DNA of 64,000 nucleotides, taken from the NCBI RefSeq assembly GCF_016595235.1, contig NZ_JAENHL010000008.1, forward strand, positions 826,614 to 890,613, read 5' to 3'. Origin of the DNA: Taklimakanibacter albus. Lineage in GTDB: Bacteria; Pseudomonadota; Alphaproteobacteria; Rhizobiales; Aestuariivirgaceae. Numbering within the stretch: the first letter of the stretch is position 1; each line of letters starts with the position of its first letter. The position numbers were made by a program, and so were the translations under genes. This document shows positions 26,215-36,829 of the stretch, piece after piece. Below the pieces are notes generated by a model. It did no database searches. It was given only the letters and a program-made list of their open reading frames with translations, and was not told the origin of the DNA.

Positions 26215-28311
26215 ATGACCAAGCACGAAAAAATCGATCCGCCGCGGGCGGACAAACGCCCGCATGCCGACACGCGCCATGGCATCACCCGGCATGACGA
26301 CTATGCCTGGCTGAAAGCCGAGAACTGGCAGACGGTCATGCAGGATCCGTCCGTTCTGTCGCAGGATATCCGCGGCTATCTTGAGGCCGAGAATACCTAT
26401 ACGGAACACGCCATGGCCGCCACCAAGGAGCTGCAGGAGCGGCTGTTCGCCGAGCTGAAAGGACGCATCAAGGAAGACGATTCGAGCGTGCCGGCTTCCG
26501 ATGGGCCCTATGCCTATTATTCGAGCTATGTCATCGGCGCCGAGCATCCGCGCTTTTGTCGCAAGACGCGCGATCTTTCAGGCGACGAAGAAATCCTGAT
26601 CGATGGCACGATCGAGGCCGGGTCGAAACCGTTCTTCGACTTCGGCGGCTTCTCGATCTCTCCCGACCATCAGTTGCTCGCCTGGTCGGCCGATGACAAG
26701 GGATCGGAATTCTTCCGCATCCGCATACGCGATCTGGCGGTGGGCAAAGATCTGGCGGACGAGATCGACAACACCGCCGGCGGCGCCAGCTGGGCGGCCG
26801 ACGGCAAGAGCTTTCTCTATACCCAGCAGGACGAGCATCATCGCCCGCTCAAGATCTTCCGCCACGTGCTGGGCACCAACGCCAGCACCGACAGCCTCGT
26901 CTATGAGGAAACGGATACCGGCTTCTTCGCCGGCGTCGGCAAGACGCAGTCGGACCGCTTCTTCGTCATCGACACGCATGACCACGAGACATCGGAAGCC
27001 TATCTGATCGATACGGCGACGCCGGATGCTGCGCCACGGCTGATCGCCGCGCGCCAGAGCAGTGTCGAATATGACATCGAGCACTGGGAAGACCAGCTCA
27101 TCATCCGCACCAATGCCGACGACGCGGAGGATTTCAAGATCGTCACCGCGCCCGTGGCGGCGCCGGGCCGCGAGAACTGGAAGGATCTCATCCCCTATCG
27201 CCCCGGCACGCTGGTGCTCGGCATCATCGCGCTCAAATCATGGCTCATACGTCTCGAGCGCGAAAACGGCCTGCCGCGCATCGTGGTGCGCGAGATGCAG
27301 ACCGGCGCCGAACATGAAATCGCCTTCGCCGAGGAGGCCTATGCGCTGGGCTTCGGCCAGATGCGTGAATACGACACCGACATTCTGCGCTTCAGCTATT
27401 CGTCGATGACGACGCCGTCCGAAGTCTATGATTACGACATGCGCAATCGCACCCGCGTCATGCGCAAACGCCAGGAAGTGCCGTCCGGCCACGACCCGCG
27501 GAACTATGTCACCCGCCGCATCCAGGCCCCGGCACATGACGGCGAGACGGTGCCGGTAACATTGCTCTATCGCAAGAACACGCCGCTCGATGGAACGGCA
27601 CCCTTGTGGCTTTACGGCTACGGATCATACGGCATCACCATCCCGGCGAGCTTCAACACCAATATCCTTTCGCTCGTCGACCGTGGCTTCATCTATGCCA
27701 TCGCCCATATTCGCGGTGGGCAGGACAAGGGATATCACTGGTATACCGACGGCAAGCGCGAGAAGAAGCAGAACACCTTCCACGACTTCAACTCGGCGGC
27801 ACGGCATCTGATCGCGGCGGGTTTTACAAGCAAAGGCCAGATCGTGGCGCAAGGCGGCTCGGCCGGCGGCATGCTGATGGGCGCCGTCGCCAATATGGCG
27901 CCGGAACTCTTCAAAGCGGTGATCGCCGAAGTTCCCTTCGTCGATGTGCTCACCACCATGCTCGACGATACGCTGCCGTTGACGCCGCCCGAATGGACGG
28001 AGTGGGGCAATCCGATCGCCAGCAAGGAATTCTACGATATCATCGCCGCCTACTCGCCCTATGACAACGTGGCGGCGAAGGACTATCCCAACATCCTGGC
28101 GGTAGGCGGCCTCACCGATCCACGTGTCACTTATTGGGAGCCGGCCAAATGGGTGGCGCGTTTGCGCGACCGCAAGACCGACAAGAATCTCTTGCTGCTC
28201 AAGACGCAGATGGAAGCAGGTCATGGCGGGGCACCCGGACGCTTCGATCGGCTCAAGGAAGTGGCGCTGGTCTATGCCTTCGGATTGATGATGAGCGGAA
28301 AGGCCGCCTGA
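26215..28311 (+). CDS. ptrB: Oligopeptidase B / S9 family serine peptidase
   Basis: 698 residues. The N-terminal beta-propeller domain has DDYAWLKAENWQTVMQDP, typical of the prolyl-oligopeptidase family. The C-terminal alpha/beta-hydrolase domain has the nucleophile in QGGSAGG (Ser549), preceded by HIRGGQDKGYHWYTDGK, then the Asp region GGLTDPRVTYWEPAKWV and the His in EAGHGG. The pattern fits oligopeptidase B, which cleaves short peptides after Lys/Arg in the cytosol. Its stop directly abuts the stop of the convergent DppC-type permease. The neighbouring peptide-type importer makes a peptide-uptake-and-hydrolysis partnership plausible but unproven. Confidence 0.92.
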   Translation: MTKHEKIDPPRADKRPHADTRHGITRHDDYAWLKAENWQTVMQDPSVLSQDIRGYLEAENTYTEHAMAATKELQERLFAELKGRIKEDDSSVPASDGPYAYYSSYVIGAEHPRFCRKTRDLSGDEEILIDGTIEAGSKPFFDFGGFSISPDHQLLAWSADDKGSEFFRIRIRDLAVGKDLADEIDNTAGGASWAADGKSFLYTQQDEHHRPLKIFRHVLGTNASTDSLVYEETDTGFFAGVGKTQSDRFFVIDTHDHETSEAYLIDTATPDAAPRLIAARQSSVEYDIEHWEDQLIIRTNADDAEDFKIVTAPVAAPGRENWKDLIPYRPGTLVLGIIALKSWLIRLERENGLPRIVVREMQTGAEHEIAFAEEAYALGFGQMREYDTDILRFSYSSMTTPSEVYDYDMRNRTRVMRKRQEVPSGHDPRNYVTRRIQAPAHDGETVPVTLLYRKNTPLDGTAPLWLYGYGSYGITIPASFNTNILSLVDRGFIYAIAHIRGGQDKGYHWYTDGKREKKQNTFHDFNSAARHLIAAGFTSKGQIVAQGGSAGGMLMGAVANMAPELFKAVIAEVPFVDVLTTMLDDTLPLTPPEWTEWGNPIASKEFYDIIAAYSPYDNVAAKDYPNILAVGGLTDPRVTYWEPAKWVARLRDRKTDKNLLLLKTQMEAGHGGAPGRFDRLKEVALVYAFGLMMSGKAA

Positions 28312-29160
28312 TCAGATATTTTTCGGATTCAGCGCATCATTGAGGCCATCGCCGACGAGATTCAGGCTGAGCGTTGCCAGGAACAAGGCAAGTCCTGGAA
28401 AGGCGGCCATCCACCAGGCGCGGCTGAAGAAGTCCTGGGCATTGTGCAGCATCGTTCCCCAGCTCATGACATTGGGGTCCCCGAGGCCCAGGAAGCTGAG
28501 GCTGGTTTCGAGCAGGATGGCGCTCGAAATCTGCAAGGTGCAGTTGACGATGATCGGCGGCAGCGCGTTCGGAAGGATCTCGCGGGTGATGATATCGAAG
28601 TCCGACATGCCCAGGCTGCGCGCGGCATCGACGAATTCGCGGTTGCGCAAGGTGAGAAACTCGGCCCTGAGCAGGCGTGCCGTCACCGGCCAGGTGAGGA
28701 CGCCAATCACCAGGATGACATTCCATATGCTGGAGCCGAACAGCGCCACGATGACGATCGCCAGGAAGAACTGCGGCAGGATCTGGAACATCTCCGTCAC
28801 GCGCATGAGCAGCGTATCGGGTATCCCGCCGAAATAGCCCGCAGTGGCGCCGACGAGCGTGCCCAATATGGTCGAGGTGATCACGGCGCAGAACCCCACG
28901 ATCAGGGAGGTCCGCGCGCCGTAGAGAATGTTGGTGAAGATGTCCTCGCCCAGGCTGTCGGTGCCGAGCAGATGCGTCGCCGAAGGCGGATTGAAGGACG
29001 CTCCCATGGCGAGCTGGTCATAGGGGGCAAGCTGCGCCGCGCCGACGGCGGCCAGCAGAAACAGAATGAGCACGCCGAGACCGAAGAGCGCCTTGCGGTT
29101 CGCCTTGAAGCGCTGCCAGGAGCGATTGGCCGGGGTGATGGAGGAAGCGGAGGCGTTCAT
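28312..29160 (-). CDS. ABC transporter permease, DppC/OppC type
   Basis: 282 residues with the DppC signature near the N-terminus (HLLGTDSLGEDIFTNILYGARTSL) and the EAA loop EFVDAARSLGMSDFDIITREILPNALPPIIV, then SLSFLGLGDPN. It forms the membrane pore with the DppB-type permease 13 bp upstream. It is the last gene of the operon that begins near 36.7 kb. The stop directly abuts the stop of the convergent oligopeptidase gene. Confidence 0.93.
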   Translation of the reverse strand: MNASASSITPANRSWQRFKANRKALFGLGVLILFLLAAVGAAQLAPYDQLAMGASFNPPSATHLLGTDSLGEDIFTNILYGARTSLIVGFCAVITSTILGTLVGATAGYFGGIPDTLLMRVTEMFQILPQFFLAIVIVALFGSSIWNVILVIGVLTWPVTARLLRAEFLTLRNREFVDAARSLGMSDFDIITREILPNALPPIIVNCTLQISSAILLETSLSFLGLGDPNVMSWGTMLHNAQDFFSRAWWMAAFPGLALFLATLSLNLVGDGLNDALNPKNI

Positions 29161-29173
29161 CTGAGGTCCCGGG

Positions 29174-30145
29174 CTAGCTGTAGCGGATGCGCGGGTCGAG
29201 AGCCGCGTAGAGAAGATCGACGACCAGATTGGCGAGGATCACGAACAGGCAGATGAACAGGAACATGCCCATCAGCAGCGGGTAATCGCGGGCGTTGATG
29301 GCATCGAGCGTCAGGCGCCCGAGGCCCGGCCAGCCGAACACCGTCTCGGCCAGAACGGCGCCGGCTATCAGACCCGGTATCTCGACGCCGATGACCGTCA
29401 CGACCGGCAGCAGAGCATTGCGCAAGGCGTGCTTGAACAGCACCGTCCGTTCCGACAGACCCTTGGCTCGCGCAACTTTGATGTAATCCTGCCCGGTCAC
29501 CTGGATGACGCTGCTGCGGGTCAGGCGCAGGACGAGGCCGACATTGTAGATGGCGAGCGTGAGCGCCGGCAGTGTCAGGTGATAGGCGACATCGAGGACA
29601 TAGGCGAAGCCGGTATAGCCCTTGCGCAGGTTGGTCATGCCCTGGATCGGAAACCAGTCGAGGTAATAGCCGAAGATCAGGATCATCATCTGCCCGAGCC
29701 AGAATACCGGAATGGCGAAGCTGGCGAGAGAGAAGAAGGTGATGACATTGTCGGTCGCCGAATTGGGTCGGCGCGCCGACACCACGCCCAGCGTGATGCC
29801 GATGATCGCGGCAAGCGTATATTGCGTCGCCATCAGGAGAAGCGTTGCGGGAAACCGCTCCAGGATGAGGGTCAGCACCGGCGCACCCGACACGACCGAA
29901 TAGCCCAGATTGCCGCGCAGGACCTCGAAGGCGTAGATGCCGAACTGCACGATGACCGGCCGATCCAGGCCCATCTGCGCACGCAGCCGGTCGACGACCT
30001 CCTGGCTCGCCCCCGCCTCGCCGATCAGATAATCCACCGGATCGCCGGGCGCCGCATGGATCAGGAAGAAGATGATCGCAATGGCGCCGGCCATCAAAGG
30101 CAGCGTGTAAAGAAGCCGCTTCAGAAGATAGAGAATGAGCGACAC
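29174..30145 (-). CDS. ABC transporter permease, DppB/OppB type
   Basis: 323 residues. N-terminal membrane helix, then FFLIHAAPGDPVDYLIGEAGAS, LRAQMGLDRPVIVQFGIY and GNLGYS, all canonical DppB motifs. The EAA loop is DYIKVARAKGLSERTVLFKHALRNALLPVVT and the C-terminus is LLYAALDPRIRYS. It partners the DppC-type permease just downstream. A strong hairpin lies between this gene and the upstream binding-protein gene. Confidence 0.94.
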   Translation of the reverse strand: MSLILYLLKRLLYTLPLMAGAIAIIFFLIHAAPGDPVDYLIGEAGASQEVVDRLRAQMGLDRPVIVQFGIYAFEVLRGNLGYSVVSGAPVLTLILERFPATLLLMATQYTLAAIIGITLGVVSARRPNSATDNVITFFSLASFAIPVFWLGQMMILIFGYYLDWFPIQGMTNLRKGYTGFAYVLDVAYHLTLPALTLAIYNVGLVLRLTRSSVIQVTGQDYIKVARAKGLSERTVLFKHALRNALLPVVTVIGVEIPGLIAGAVLAETVFGWPGLGRLTLDAINARDYPLLMGMFLFICLFVILANLVVDLLYAALDPRIRYS

Positions 30146-30178
30146 GGCGGGGGCTTCTCCGGATGCTGTCTTAGGTCA

Positions 30179-30207
30179 GGCCGGCAGCGCGCCTTGCGCT
30201 GCCGGCC
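30179..30207 (-). terminator. Intercistronic hairpin after the binding-protein gene (attenuator or mRNA stabiliser)
   Basis: GGCCGGCAGCGC (30179-30190) and GCGCTGCCGGCC (30196-30207) form a perfect 12-bp GC stem with the loop GCCTT. It lies between the stop of the binding-protein gene and the start of the DppB gene on the minus strand. There is no U-tract after it. Such hairpins often protect the upstream message and lower downstream expression, which fits the known excess of binding protein over permease. Confidence 0.65.
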
Positions 30208-30219
30208 ATGGAATATGCG

Positions 30220-31800
30220 TCATTGCGTCCAGCGCACCCGGTCCAGCGTACCGTAGCCGGTAACGTCGTCAGTGATGCCCTCGAGCTTTGACTGGAATGC
30301 GATCGGATAATAGCGGTCCCACAGCCACCAATGCGGCACGTCCTCGGCAAGGATCGCCGCCGCCTTGCGATAGGCTTCAGTCCGCTTGCCTTCATCGAGC
30401 TCGCGCCCGCCGGCTTCGAACAGTCTGTCCACTTCGGCGTTGCAATAGCCGGAAGCGTTGCGGCCCGACAGCCTCTCAATGCGCTTGCAGGTGTAAAAGG
30501 CTTCCGCGCCAATCGCCGGATCAGGACCGCTGGCGAAGGATCCCATGGTGATGTCGTAATCCCATTTCACGAAGGATGTATCGCGCCAGGCCGACGCTTC
30601 CATGCCCTTGTCGACCAGCTCGACGCCCACTTGGGCGAATTGCGAGCGCAGCAGCCTGGAGACATCGTTCATCGGGCCTTCGGAAAGCGAATAGCTGATG
30701 CGTAGCGAGAAGCGCTTGCCGCTTGCATCACGCGGGAAGCCCGCTTCGTCGAGCATGCGATTGGCGAGCGCCGGATCGTACCCATATTGCTTGACGTCGG
30801 CGGTATAGAAGACCGGCAGCTCGGACGAGAAAGGCCCGCCGTCGGACACCTTGCCATGACCGAAGCCCGCTTTCGCCAACAGCTCCGAGCGGTTCATGGC
30901 GAAGTAAAGAGCCTGCCGGACGGCCGTGTTCGCCAAAGGCCCTTCCCGCGTATTGAGGAAGGCCTGGTACTGGCCGGCGATGACCCGCTTCTGGAAGGCG
31001 ACGGTGATTGCTTTATTCGTCTGCAGACGCTCGACTTCACCGAGCGGCATCACGTGATAGGGAATGAAGTCGATCTCAGCCTTCTCGAGCGCCAAAGCAC
31101 GGGCGGCTTCATTGGGAATGATCTGAAAGATCAGCCGCTCTACATTCGGCCCGTCCTGATGATAGTCGGGATAGCGTTCGAGGAGGATGTGGCTGCCCTT
31201 CTTCATTTCCTTGAACATGAACGGCCCGGTGCCGATCGGCTTGAGATTAGCCGGGTTCTGACGCGGGTCCTGGCCGTTGTCGAATATATGCTTCGGCAGG
31301 ATCGTCGAAGAGTTGAAATAGGCGAGGCCGCGCAGCAGCGGGGGATAGGGCCGAGCCAGCTTGAATACGGCCGTCTGGTCATCCGGCGTCTCGATCGCCT
31401 GCACCGCCTCGAGCAAGCCGCCCGCAGGCCCGTTATAGAGCTTATTGACGTTGAGCAGGCTCCAGGCCACGTCCTTGGACGTGAAGGGCGTGCCGTCATG
31501 CCACTTGATGCCGTCGAAGAACTTGAATGTATAGGTCAGGCCATCCGGCGCGACCTGCCATGACTTCGCGAGCGACGGCGCCGGCTCGCCCTTGGGATCG
31601 AGGCGAATGATCGTGCTGTAGATTTGCGCGCCGACGACGCTGGAGTTGATCTCGGTGGTGGTGCCCGAATTGATCAGGGTGGGATCCCCCGACAGGCCGA
31701 CTACCATCGCGCCGGTATCGCTCTGGGCCCAGGCGGGTGCGCCCATGGCCATCGCCGCAATCATCAATGCGGCCGAAATTTTTCTTAAATGTTTGGACAT
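30220..31800 (-). CDS. ABC transporter substrate-binding protein, family 5 (paralogue 1)
   Basis: 526 residues, SBP_bac_5 family, with a Sec signal peptide (MSKHLRKISAALMIAAMAM to PAWA-QS). Core motifs are LAKSWQVAPDGLTYTFKFFDGIKWHDGTPFTSKDV, GTGPFMFKEMKKGSH and RQALYFAMNRSELL. It closely resembles the product of the next gene upstream (31841-33433) over its whole length, including the PIGTGPF and FQIIPNEAAR blocks and the C-terminal DVPHWWLWDRYYPIAF. The two arose by tandem duplication. The ligand is unknown. Confidence 0.93.
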   Translation of the reverse strand: MSKHLRKISAALMIAAMAMGAPAWAQSDTGAMVVGLSGDPTLINSGTTTEINSSVVGAQIYSTIIRLDPKGEPAPSLAKSWQVAPDGLTYTFKFFDGIKWHDGTPFTSKDVAWSLLNVNKLYNGPAGGLLEAVQAIETPDDQTAVFKLARPYPPLLRGLAYFNSSTILPKHIFDNGQDPRQNPANLKPIGTGPFMFKEMKKGSHILLERYPDYHQDGPNVERLIFQIIPNEAARALALEKAEIDFIPYHVMPLGEVERLQTNKAITVAFQKRVIAGQYQAFLNTREGPLANTAVRQALYFAMNRSELLAKAGFGHGKVSDGGPFSSELPVFYTADVKQYGYDPALANRMLDEAGFPRDASGKRFSLRISYSLSEGPMNDVSRLLRSQFAQVGVELVDKGMEASAWRDTSFVKWDYDITMGSFASGPDPAIGAEAFYTCKRIERLSGRNASGYCNAEVDRLFEAGGRELDEGKRTEAYRKAAAILAEDVPHWWLWDRYYPIAFQSKLEGITDDVTGYGTLDRVRWTQ

Positions 31801-31840
31801 ATCGAACTGATCCTCAGCGTTGGGGAGAGTGGAGCCAGAT

Positions 31841-33433
31841 TCAATTCTTCCATTTCACGACGTCGAAGGCGCCGTAACCGGTGAGATCGTCAAGGATGCC
31901 GTCGAGCTCGGCGTTGAAGGCGATCGGGTAATAGCGATCCCAGAGCCACCAATGCGGCGCATCCTCGGCCAGGATATTCTGCACCTGGTGATAGAGGGCG
32001 ACGCGTTTGGCTTCATCCTGCTCGCGGCCGGCCTGAGCGAAGATCTCGTCAAGCGCGGGGTTGCAGTAGCCGGATGCGTTGCGTGCCATCAGCTTCTCGA
32101 TATTGCGGCAGGTATAGAGGCGTTCGACACCGACCGCGGGATCTGGTCCGGTCGAGAAACTTCCCATCGTGATGTCGAAATCCCATTGCTGAAACGCGGA
32201 ATTTCGCCAAGCGCCGCTGTCCATACCCTGGATATCGAGATCGACGCCGACGGCGGCGAACTGTACGCGCATGAGACGCGCGGTATCGTTCATTGGGCCT
32301 TCTTTAAGATCGAAGCTCACCCGGAGCTTGAAGCGCTTTCCATCGGCGCCGCGCGGATAACCGGCGGCATCGAGCATGGTCTCCGCCTTGGCGGGATCGA
32401 AGCCATATTGTTTGACCTGATCGGTATAGAAGATCGGTTGTTCCGACGAGATCGGTCCGGCCGAGACCTTGCCATAGCCGAAGCCCGCTTTGGCCAGCAG
32501 CTCTTCGCGGTTCATCGCGTAATAGAGCGCCTGGCGCACTTCCTTTTTCGCGAGAGGGCCTTGCCGCGTATTGAGGAAGGCCATGAATTCTCCGGCGATC
32601 ATGCGCTTGGCAAATGTCACCGCGACTTTCGGGTCGGCGCGCAGCGCCTCGACCTCCCCGAGCGGAATCGCATAATAGGGGATGAAGTCGACATCGCCCT
32701 TCTGCAGCGCCAGGCCGCGGGCCGCTTCATTCGGAATGATCTGGAAGACCAGGCGATCGACATTCGGCAGGTCTTTGAGGTGATAGTCGGGGTTGCGCTC
32801 GAAGATGACGTGACTGCCCTTCGAATATTCCTTGAACACGAAGGGACCGGTGCCGATCGGCTTCAGGTTAGCCGGATTCTCGCGCGGGTCCTGGCCATTG
32901 TCGAAAATGTGCTTCGGCAGGATCGTCGAGGAATTGAAATAGGCCAGGCCGCGCAACAGCGGCGGATAGGGATATTTCAGCTTGAAGGCGACCGTCAGGT
33001 CGTCGATGGCCTCGATCTTCTCCACGGCTTCGAGAAGGCCGGATGCCGGGCCATTATATTTCTTGTTGACGTTCCACAGGCTCCAGGCGACGTCCGCGGC
33101 ACTGAAGGGCTTGCCATCGTGCCATTTGACGCCGGAATACAGCTTGAACGTATAGGTCAGGCCGTCGGCTGAAATATCCCAGGATTGGGCCAGCGCCGGG
33201 ATGACCTGTCCCTTCGGATCAAGGCGCACCAGCGTATTGTAGACCTGTCCCGACAAGTTGCTCGAGGAGATATCGGTCGTGACGCCCGAATTGATCACCG
33301 GCGGATCGCCCGGCAAGGCGACGACCAGGGCCGATTGCGCGAGCGCCGTGCCGGCAAGGCTGGTTGCGGCCAGAATCGCGGCCAGCATCGGCGCGGCGAA
33401 GATCCTGGCATGACCGGTAAGCGGATTCTTCAT
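31841..33433 (-). CDS. ABC transporter substrate-binding protein, family 5 (paralogue 2)
   Basis: 530 residues from ATG 33433, SBP_bac_5 family, with a Sec signal peptide (MKNPLTGHARIFAAPMLAAIL to GTALA-QS). The start is fixed by GGAG upstream and by the ATGA overlap with the ATPase gene. A longer upstream reading would overlap that gene and lacks a signal peptide. The motifs parallel paralogue 1: SWDISADGLTYTFKLYSGVKWHDGKPF, GTGPFVFKEYSKGSH, RQALYYAMNREELL and APHWWLWDRYYPIAF. It lies 40 bp upstream of paralogue 1. Confidence 0.93.
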   Translation of the reverse strand: MKNPLTGHARIFAAPMLAAILAATSLAGTALAQSALVVALPGDPPVINSGVTTDISSSNLSGQVYNTLVRLDPKGQVIPALAQSWDISADGLTYTFKLYSGVKWHDGKPFSAADVAWSLWNVNKKYNGPASGLLEAVEKIEAIDDLTVAFKLKYPYPPLLRGLAYFNSSTILPKHIFDNGQDPRENPANLKPIGTGPFVFKEYSKGSHVIFERNPDYHLKDLPNVDRLVFQIIPNEAARGLALQKGDVDFIPYYAIPLGEVEALRADPKVAVTFAKRMIAGEFMAFLNTRQGPLAKKEVRQALYYAMNREELLAKAGFGYGKVSAGPISSEQPIFYTDQVKQYGFDPAKAETMLDAAGYPRGADGKRFKLRVSFDLKEGPMNDTARLMRVQFAAVGVDLDIQGMDSGAWRNSAFQQWDFDITMGSFSTGPDPAVGVERLYTCRNIEKLMARNASGYCNPALDEIFAQAGREQDEAKRVALYHQVQNILAEDAPHWWLWDRYYPIAFNAELDGILDDLTGYGAFDVVKWKN

Positions 33434-34438
33434 GGCGTTTTCTCCAAGTTGTTTTTTGTTGATGGTGGTGCGACCGCGGGGTCGAGGGGATAGTGGCAGG
33501 CGACGCGGCGCCCGGGCGCCATCTCGCGAAGCACGGGGACCCGGGTGTCGCATTCCGGTCCACGGCGTGGACAACGCGGATGGAACGTGCATCCCGAAGG
33601 CGGGTTCGACGGCGACGGCAGCTCACCACGCAGGATCATGCGGCCATCATTCCGGCGGCGATCGATCTGCGGCACCGCGGACAGCAGCGACTTCGAATAA
33701 GGATGCAGCGGCGCCTGGTAGATCTTTCGAGTTTCACCGGTTTCCACGATGCGGCCGAGATACATGATGGCCAGGCGCTGGGTTATGTGGCGGACCACGC
33801 GCAGATCATGCGAAATGAAGAGATAGGAGAGCCCGAAAGACCGCTGCAGAGACATCATGAGATTGAGGACCTGCGCCTGCACCGAGACGTCGAGGGCGGA
33901 AACCGGCTCGTCGGCGATGATCAGTTTCGGCCGCAGCGACAATGCCCGGGCGATGCAGATACGCTGGCGCTGGCCGCCGCTGAATTCATGCGGATACCGG
34001 TCGGCGTGATCGGCCTGCAGGCCGACGGTTTCCAGGAGCTCGCCCACATGCGCGCGCCACTGCGACCGGGGATGCAGGCCGTGAATGCGAAATGCCTCGG
34101 AGAGAATGGAGTTCACGGTCTTGCGCGGATTGAGCGAGGCGTAGGGGTCCTGGAAGACGACCTGGACATTGCGGCGCAACTGGCGCAGCTGCGCTTTCGG
34201 CAGAGCCGCGATGTCGGTCCCCTCGAAAAGTATCCGGCCTGCTGTAGGATCCTCCAGCCGCGCGATGCAGCGGCCAAGCGTGCTCTTGCCGCATCCCGAT
34301 TCCCCAACGAGCCCGAAGGTCTCGCCGGACCTGACTTCGAGGTCGACGCCGTCCACGGCTCTGACTGGCAGCGACCGCCTGCCGAACAGGCTGCGGTCCC
34401 CATAGTGCTTCGAGAGGTCGTGGACCTGGAGGAGTGGT

Positions 34439-34449
<11 letters not shown>
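33430..34449 (-). CDS. ABC transporter ATP-binding protein, DppF/OppF type
   Basis: 339 residues. Walker A GESGCGKS, ABC signature FSGGQRQR, Walker B LIIADEPVSALD and the switch His region are all present. The C-terminal oligopeptide-transporter domain (SGCTFHPRCPRRGPECDTRVPVL) carries the Cys motif seen in DppD/DppF and OppD/OppF, which in this family binds an Fe-S cluster or metal. The start overlaps the DppD gene by 11 bp, and the stop overlaps the next binding-protein gene as ATGA. Confidence 0.94.
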
Positions 34450-35422
<973 letters not shown>

Positions 35423-35500
35423 CCACCTCTTCGCTGTCCCAGAATCATTCCCGGATCAGGAGGATCGCCGCGGAAGGCAACCGCCCTCCGCAGCGCAGGC

Positions 35501-35890
35501 CTAGCTTTTCCTGATCTGTCCTTCGCCGCGCTTCTCGTCGGACAGCTGCAAGCGCCAGCCATCCGGATCGCGGAACAATGCGTTCTTGCGGCCGGTGGAG
35601 GGAGAGGCGTGGACGTCCTTGTAGAAAGAGATGCCGGACTCCACGAGTTCCTTGTGGGTGTTCTCTATATCGCGCACCTTGAAGGAGATGTGGTTGATGC
35701 CCGGATTCTCTTCGGCGAGAAGCTGGTGTATCTCGAAAATCGGCTGGTTATCGCCGGGGAGCTGAAGCTCGGCCGAGCCGCCATGGTGTTCGGTCCATTT
35801 GAGCAGCTTGAAGCCCATCTTCTGATAGAATTCGACGTATTCCTTCACGTCGCGAACGATGATCTCGATATGGTCGATGCCTACAATCAT
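35501..35890 (-). CDS. VOC-superfamily (glyoxalase/dioxygenase-like) protein
   Basis: 129 residues, one complete VOC module. IDHIEIIVRDVKEYVEFYQKMGFKLL gives the first metal-ligand His, and PGINHISFKVRDIENTHKELVESGI the second unit with its His; FEIHQ and RDPDGWRLQL complete the pattern with a Glu/His-type site. It lies between a fumarylacetoacetase-family gene and the transporter ATPases in the same operon, so it probably acts on the imported compound or its breakdown product. The reaction is unknown. Confidence 0.85.
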   Translation of the reverse strand: MIVGIDHIEIIVRDVKEYVEFYQKMGFKLLKWTEHHGGSAELQLPGDNQPIFEIHQLLAEENPGINHISFKVRDIENTHKELVESGISFYKDVHASPSTGRKNALFRDPDGWRLQLSDEKRGEGQIRKS

Positions 35891-35931
35891 TCACCTTGCT
35901 CCAGTTCCAGGTTCCACAAACGACTAGTTGG

Positions 35932-36666
35932 TTAGACGACGCCCATCTTGAGCTCGCCCACGCCGCTGACGACGGCATGCATGACCTGGCCACGCGTCAC
36001 CGCGCCGACGCCGGAAGGCGTTCCGGAGTAGATCAGGTCGCCGGGCGCCAATGTGAACAATCCGGACAGATAGGAGATGATCTCCGGCGTCTTCCAGATC
36101 ATCTGATTGAGGTCGCCGGTCTGGCGGCGCTCGCCATCCACCGTAAGCCAGATCTCACCGCTCGTGGGGTGGCCGATCTGCGCGGCAGGAACAATGTCGC
36201 TGCAGGGTGCTGAGCTTTCGAACGCCTTGCCGACCTCCCATGGCCGGCGCAGGTCCTTCGCCTCCCCCTGAAGATCGCGACGCGTCATGTCCAGACCGAC
36301 GGCGTAGCCGAAGATGTGGCCGAGCGCGTCACTTTCAGCAATCTCGGAACCACCACGACCGATGGCGATGACCAGCTCGGCCTCGAAATGCACGTCGTTC
36401 GATTTGGTCGGATAGGGGAAGTCCGAACCTGAAAGGAGGATATTGTCGGGATTCTTCTGGAAGAAGAACGGCGGCTCGCGGGAGGGATCATGCCCCATCT
36501 CGACGGCATGGGCGGCATAGTTGCGCCCGACGCAGTAGACCCGCCTGACCGGGAAACGACTGCTCGTATTGGCCACGGGAACGGCCGTCACAGGAGGCAC
36601 GGGTACAACGAATTCCCCATCATTCGGGTGGGGGAAGGCATGTGCGGTCACTGAACGTCTCTCCAT
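35932..36666 (-). CDS. Fumarylacetoacetate hydrolase family protein (fumarylpyruvate-hydrolase-like)
   Basis: About 244 residues. The FAH catalytic core is clear: RRVYCVGRNYAAHAVEMG, PPFFFQKNPDNIL, HFEAELVIAIGRGG (metal-binding Glu pair), GYAVGLDMTRRDLQ and YSGTPSGVGAV near the end. Size and motifs fit bacterial fumarylpyruvate or acylpyruvate hydrolases that split 2,4-diketo acids. ATG 36666 is used; a GTG at 36651 preceded by GGAGAG is an alternative. It is the first gene of the transporter operon and faces the GntR gene. Confidence 0.88.
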   Translation of the reverse strand: MERRSVTAHAFPHPNDGEFVVPVPPVTAVPVANTSSRFPVRRVYCVGRNYAAHAVEMGHDPSREPPFFFQKNPDNILLSGSDFPYPTKSNDVHFEAELVIAIGRGGSEIAESDALGHIFGYAVGLDMTRRDLQGEAKDLRRPWEVGKAFESSAPCSDIVPAAQIGHPTSGEIWLTVDGERRQTGDLNQMIWKTPEIISYLSGLFTLAPGDLIYSGTPSGVGAVTRGQVMHAVVSGVGELKMGVV

Positions 36667-36829
36667 AAATAGCTGCCTAGCCAATACGTAACCAATTTAC
36701 CAATCATGGCAAGTGGTTTCTTGAATTCTCCACAGACCCCGTATTTCTGCCCAATTCGGACCGTGCACCCTCAAGAAAAAATGTGCTATGGGCTGAATGG
36801 CAGCTCCGGGTCGGGGCTTGATCACGCGG

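Noticed and set aside
36667..36829. FadR-type operator between the GntR gene and the FAH gene
   Set aside because: Three CCAAT boxes on the same strand and a loose ACCA-N11-TGGT symmetry are seen, but none forms a convincing palindrome of GntR type, so no site is claimed.
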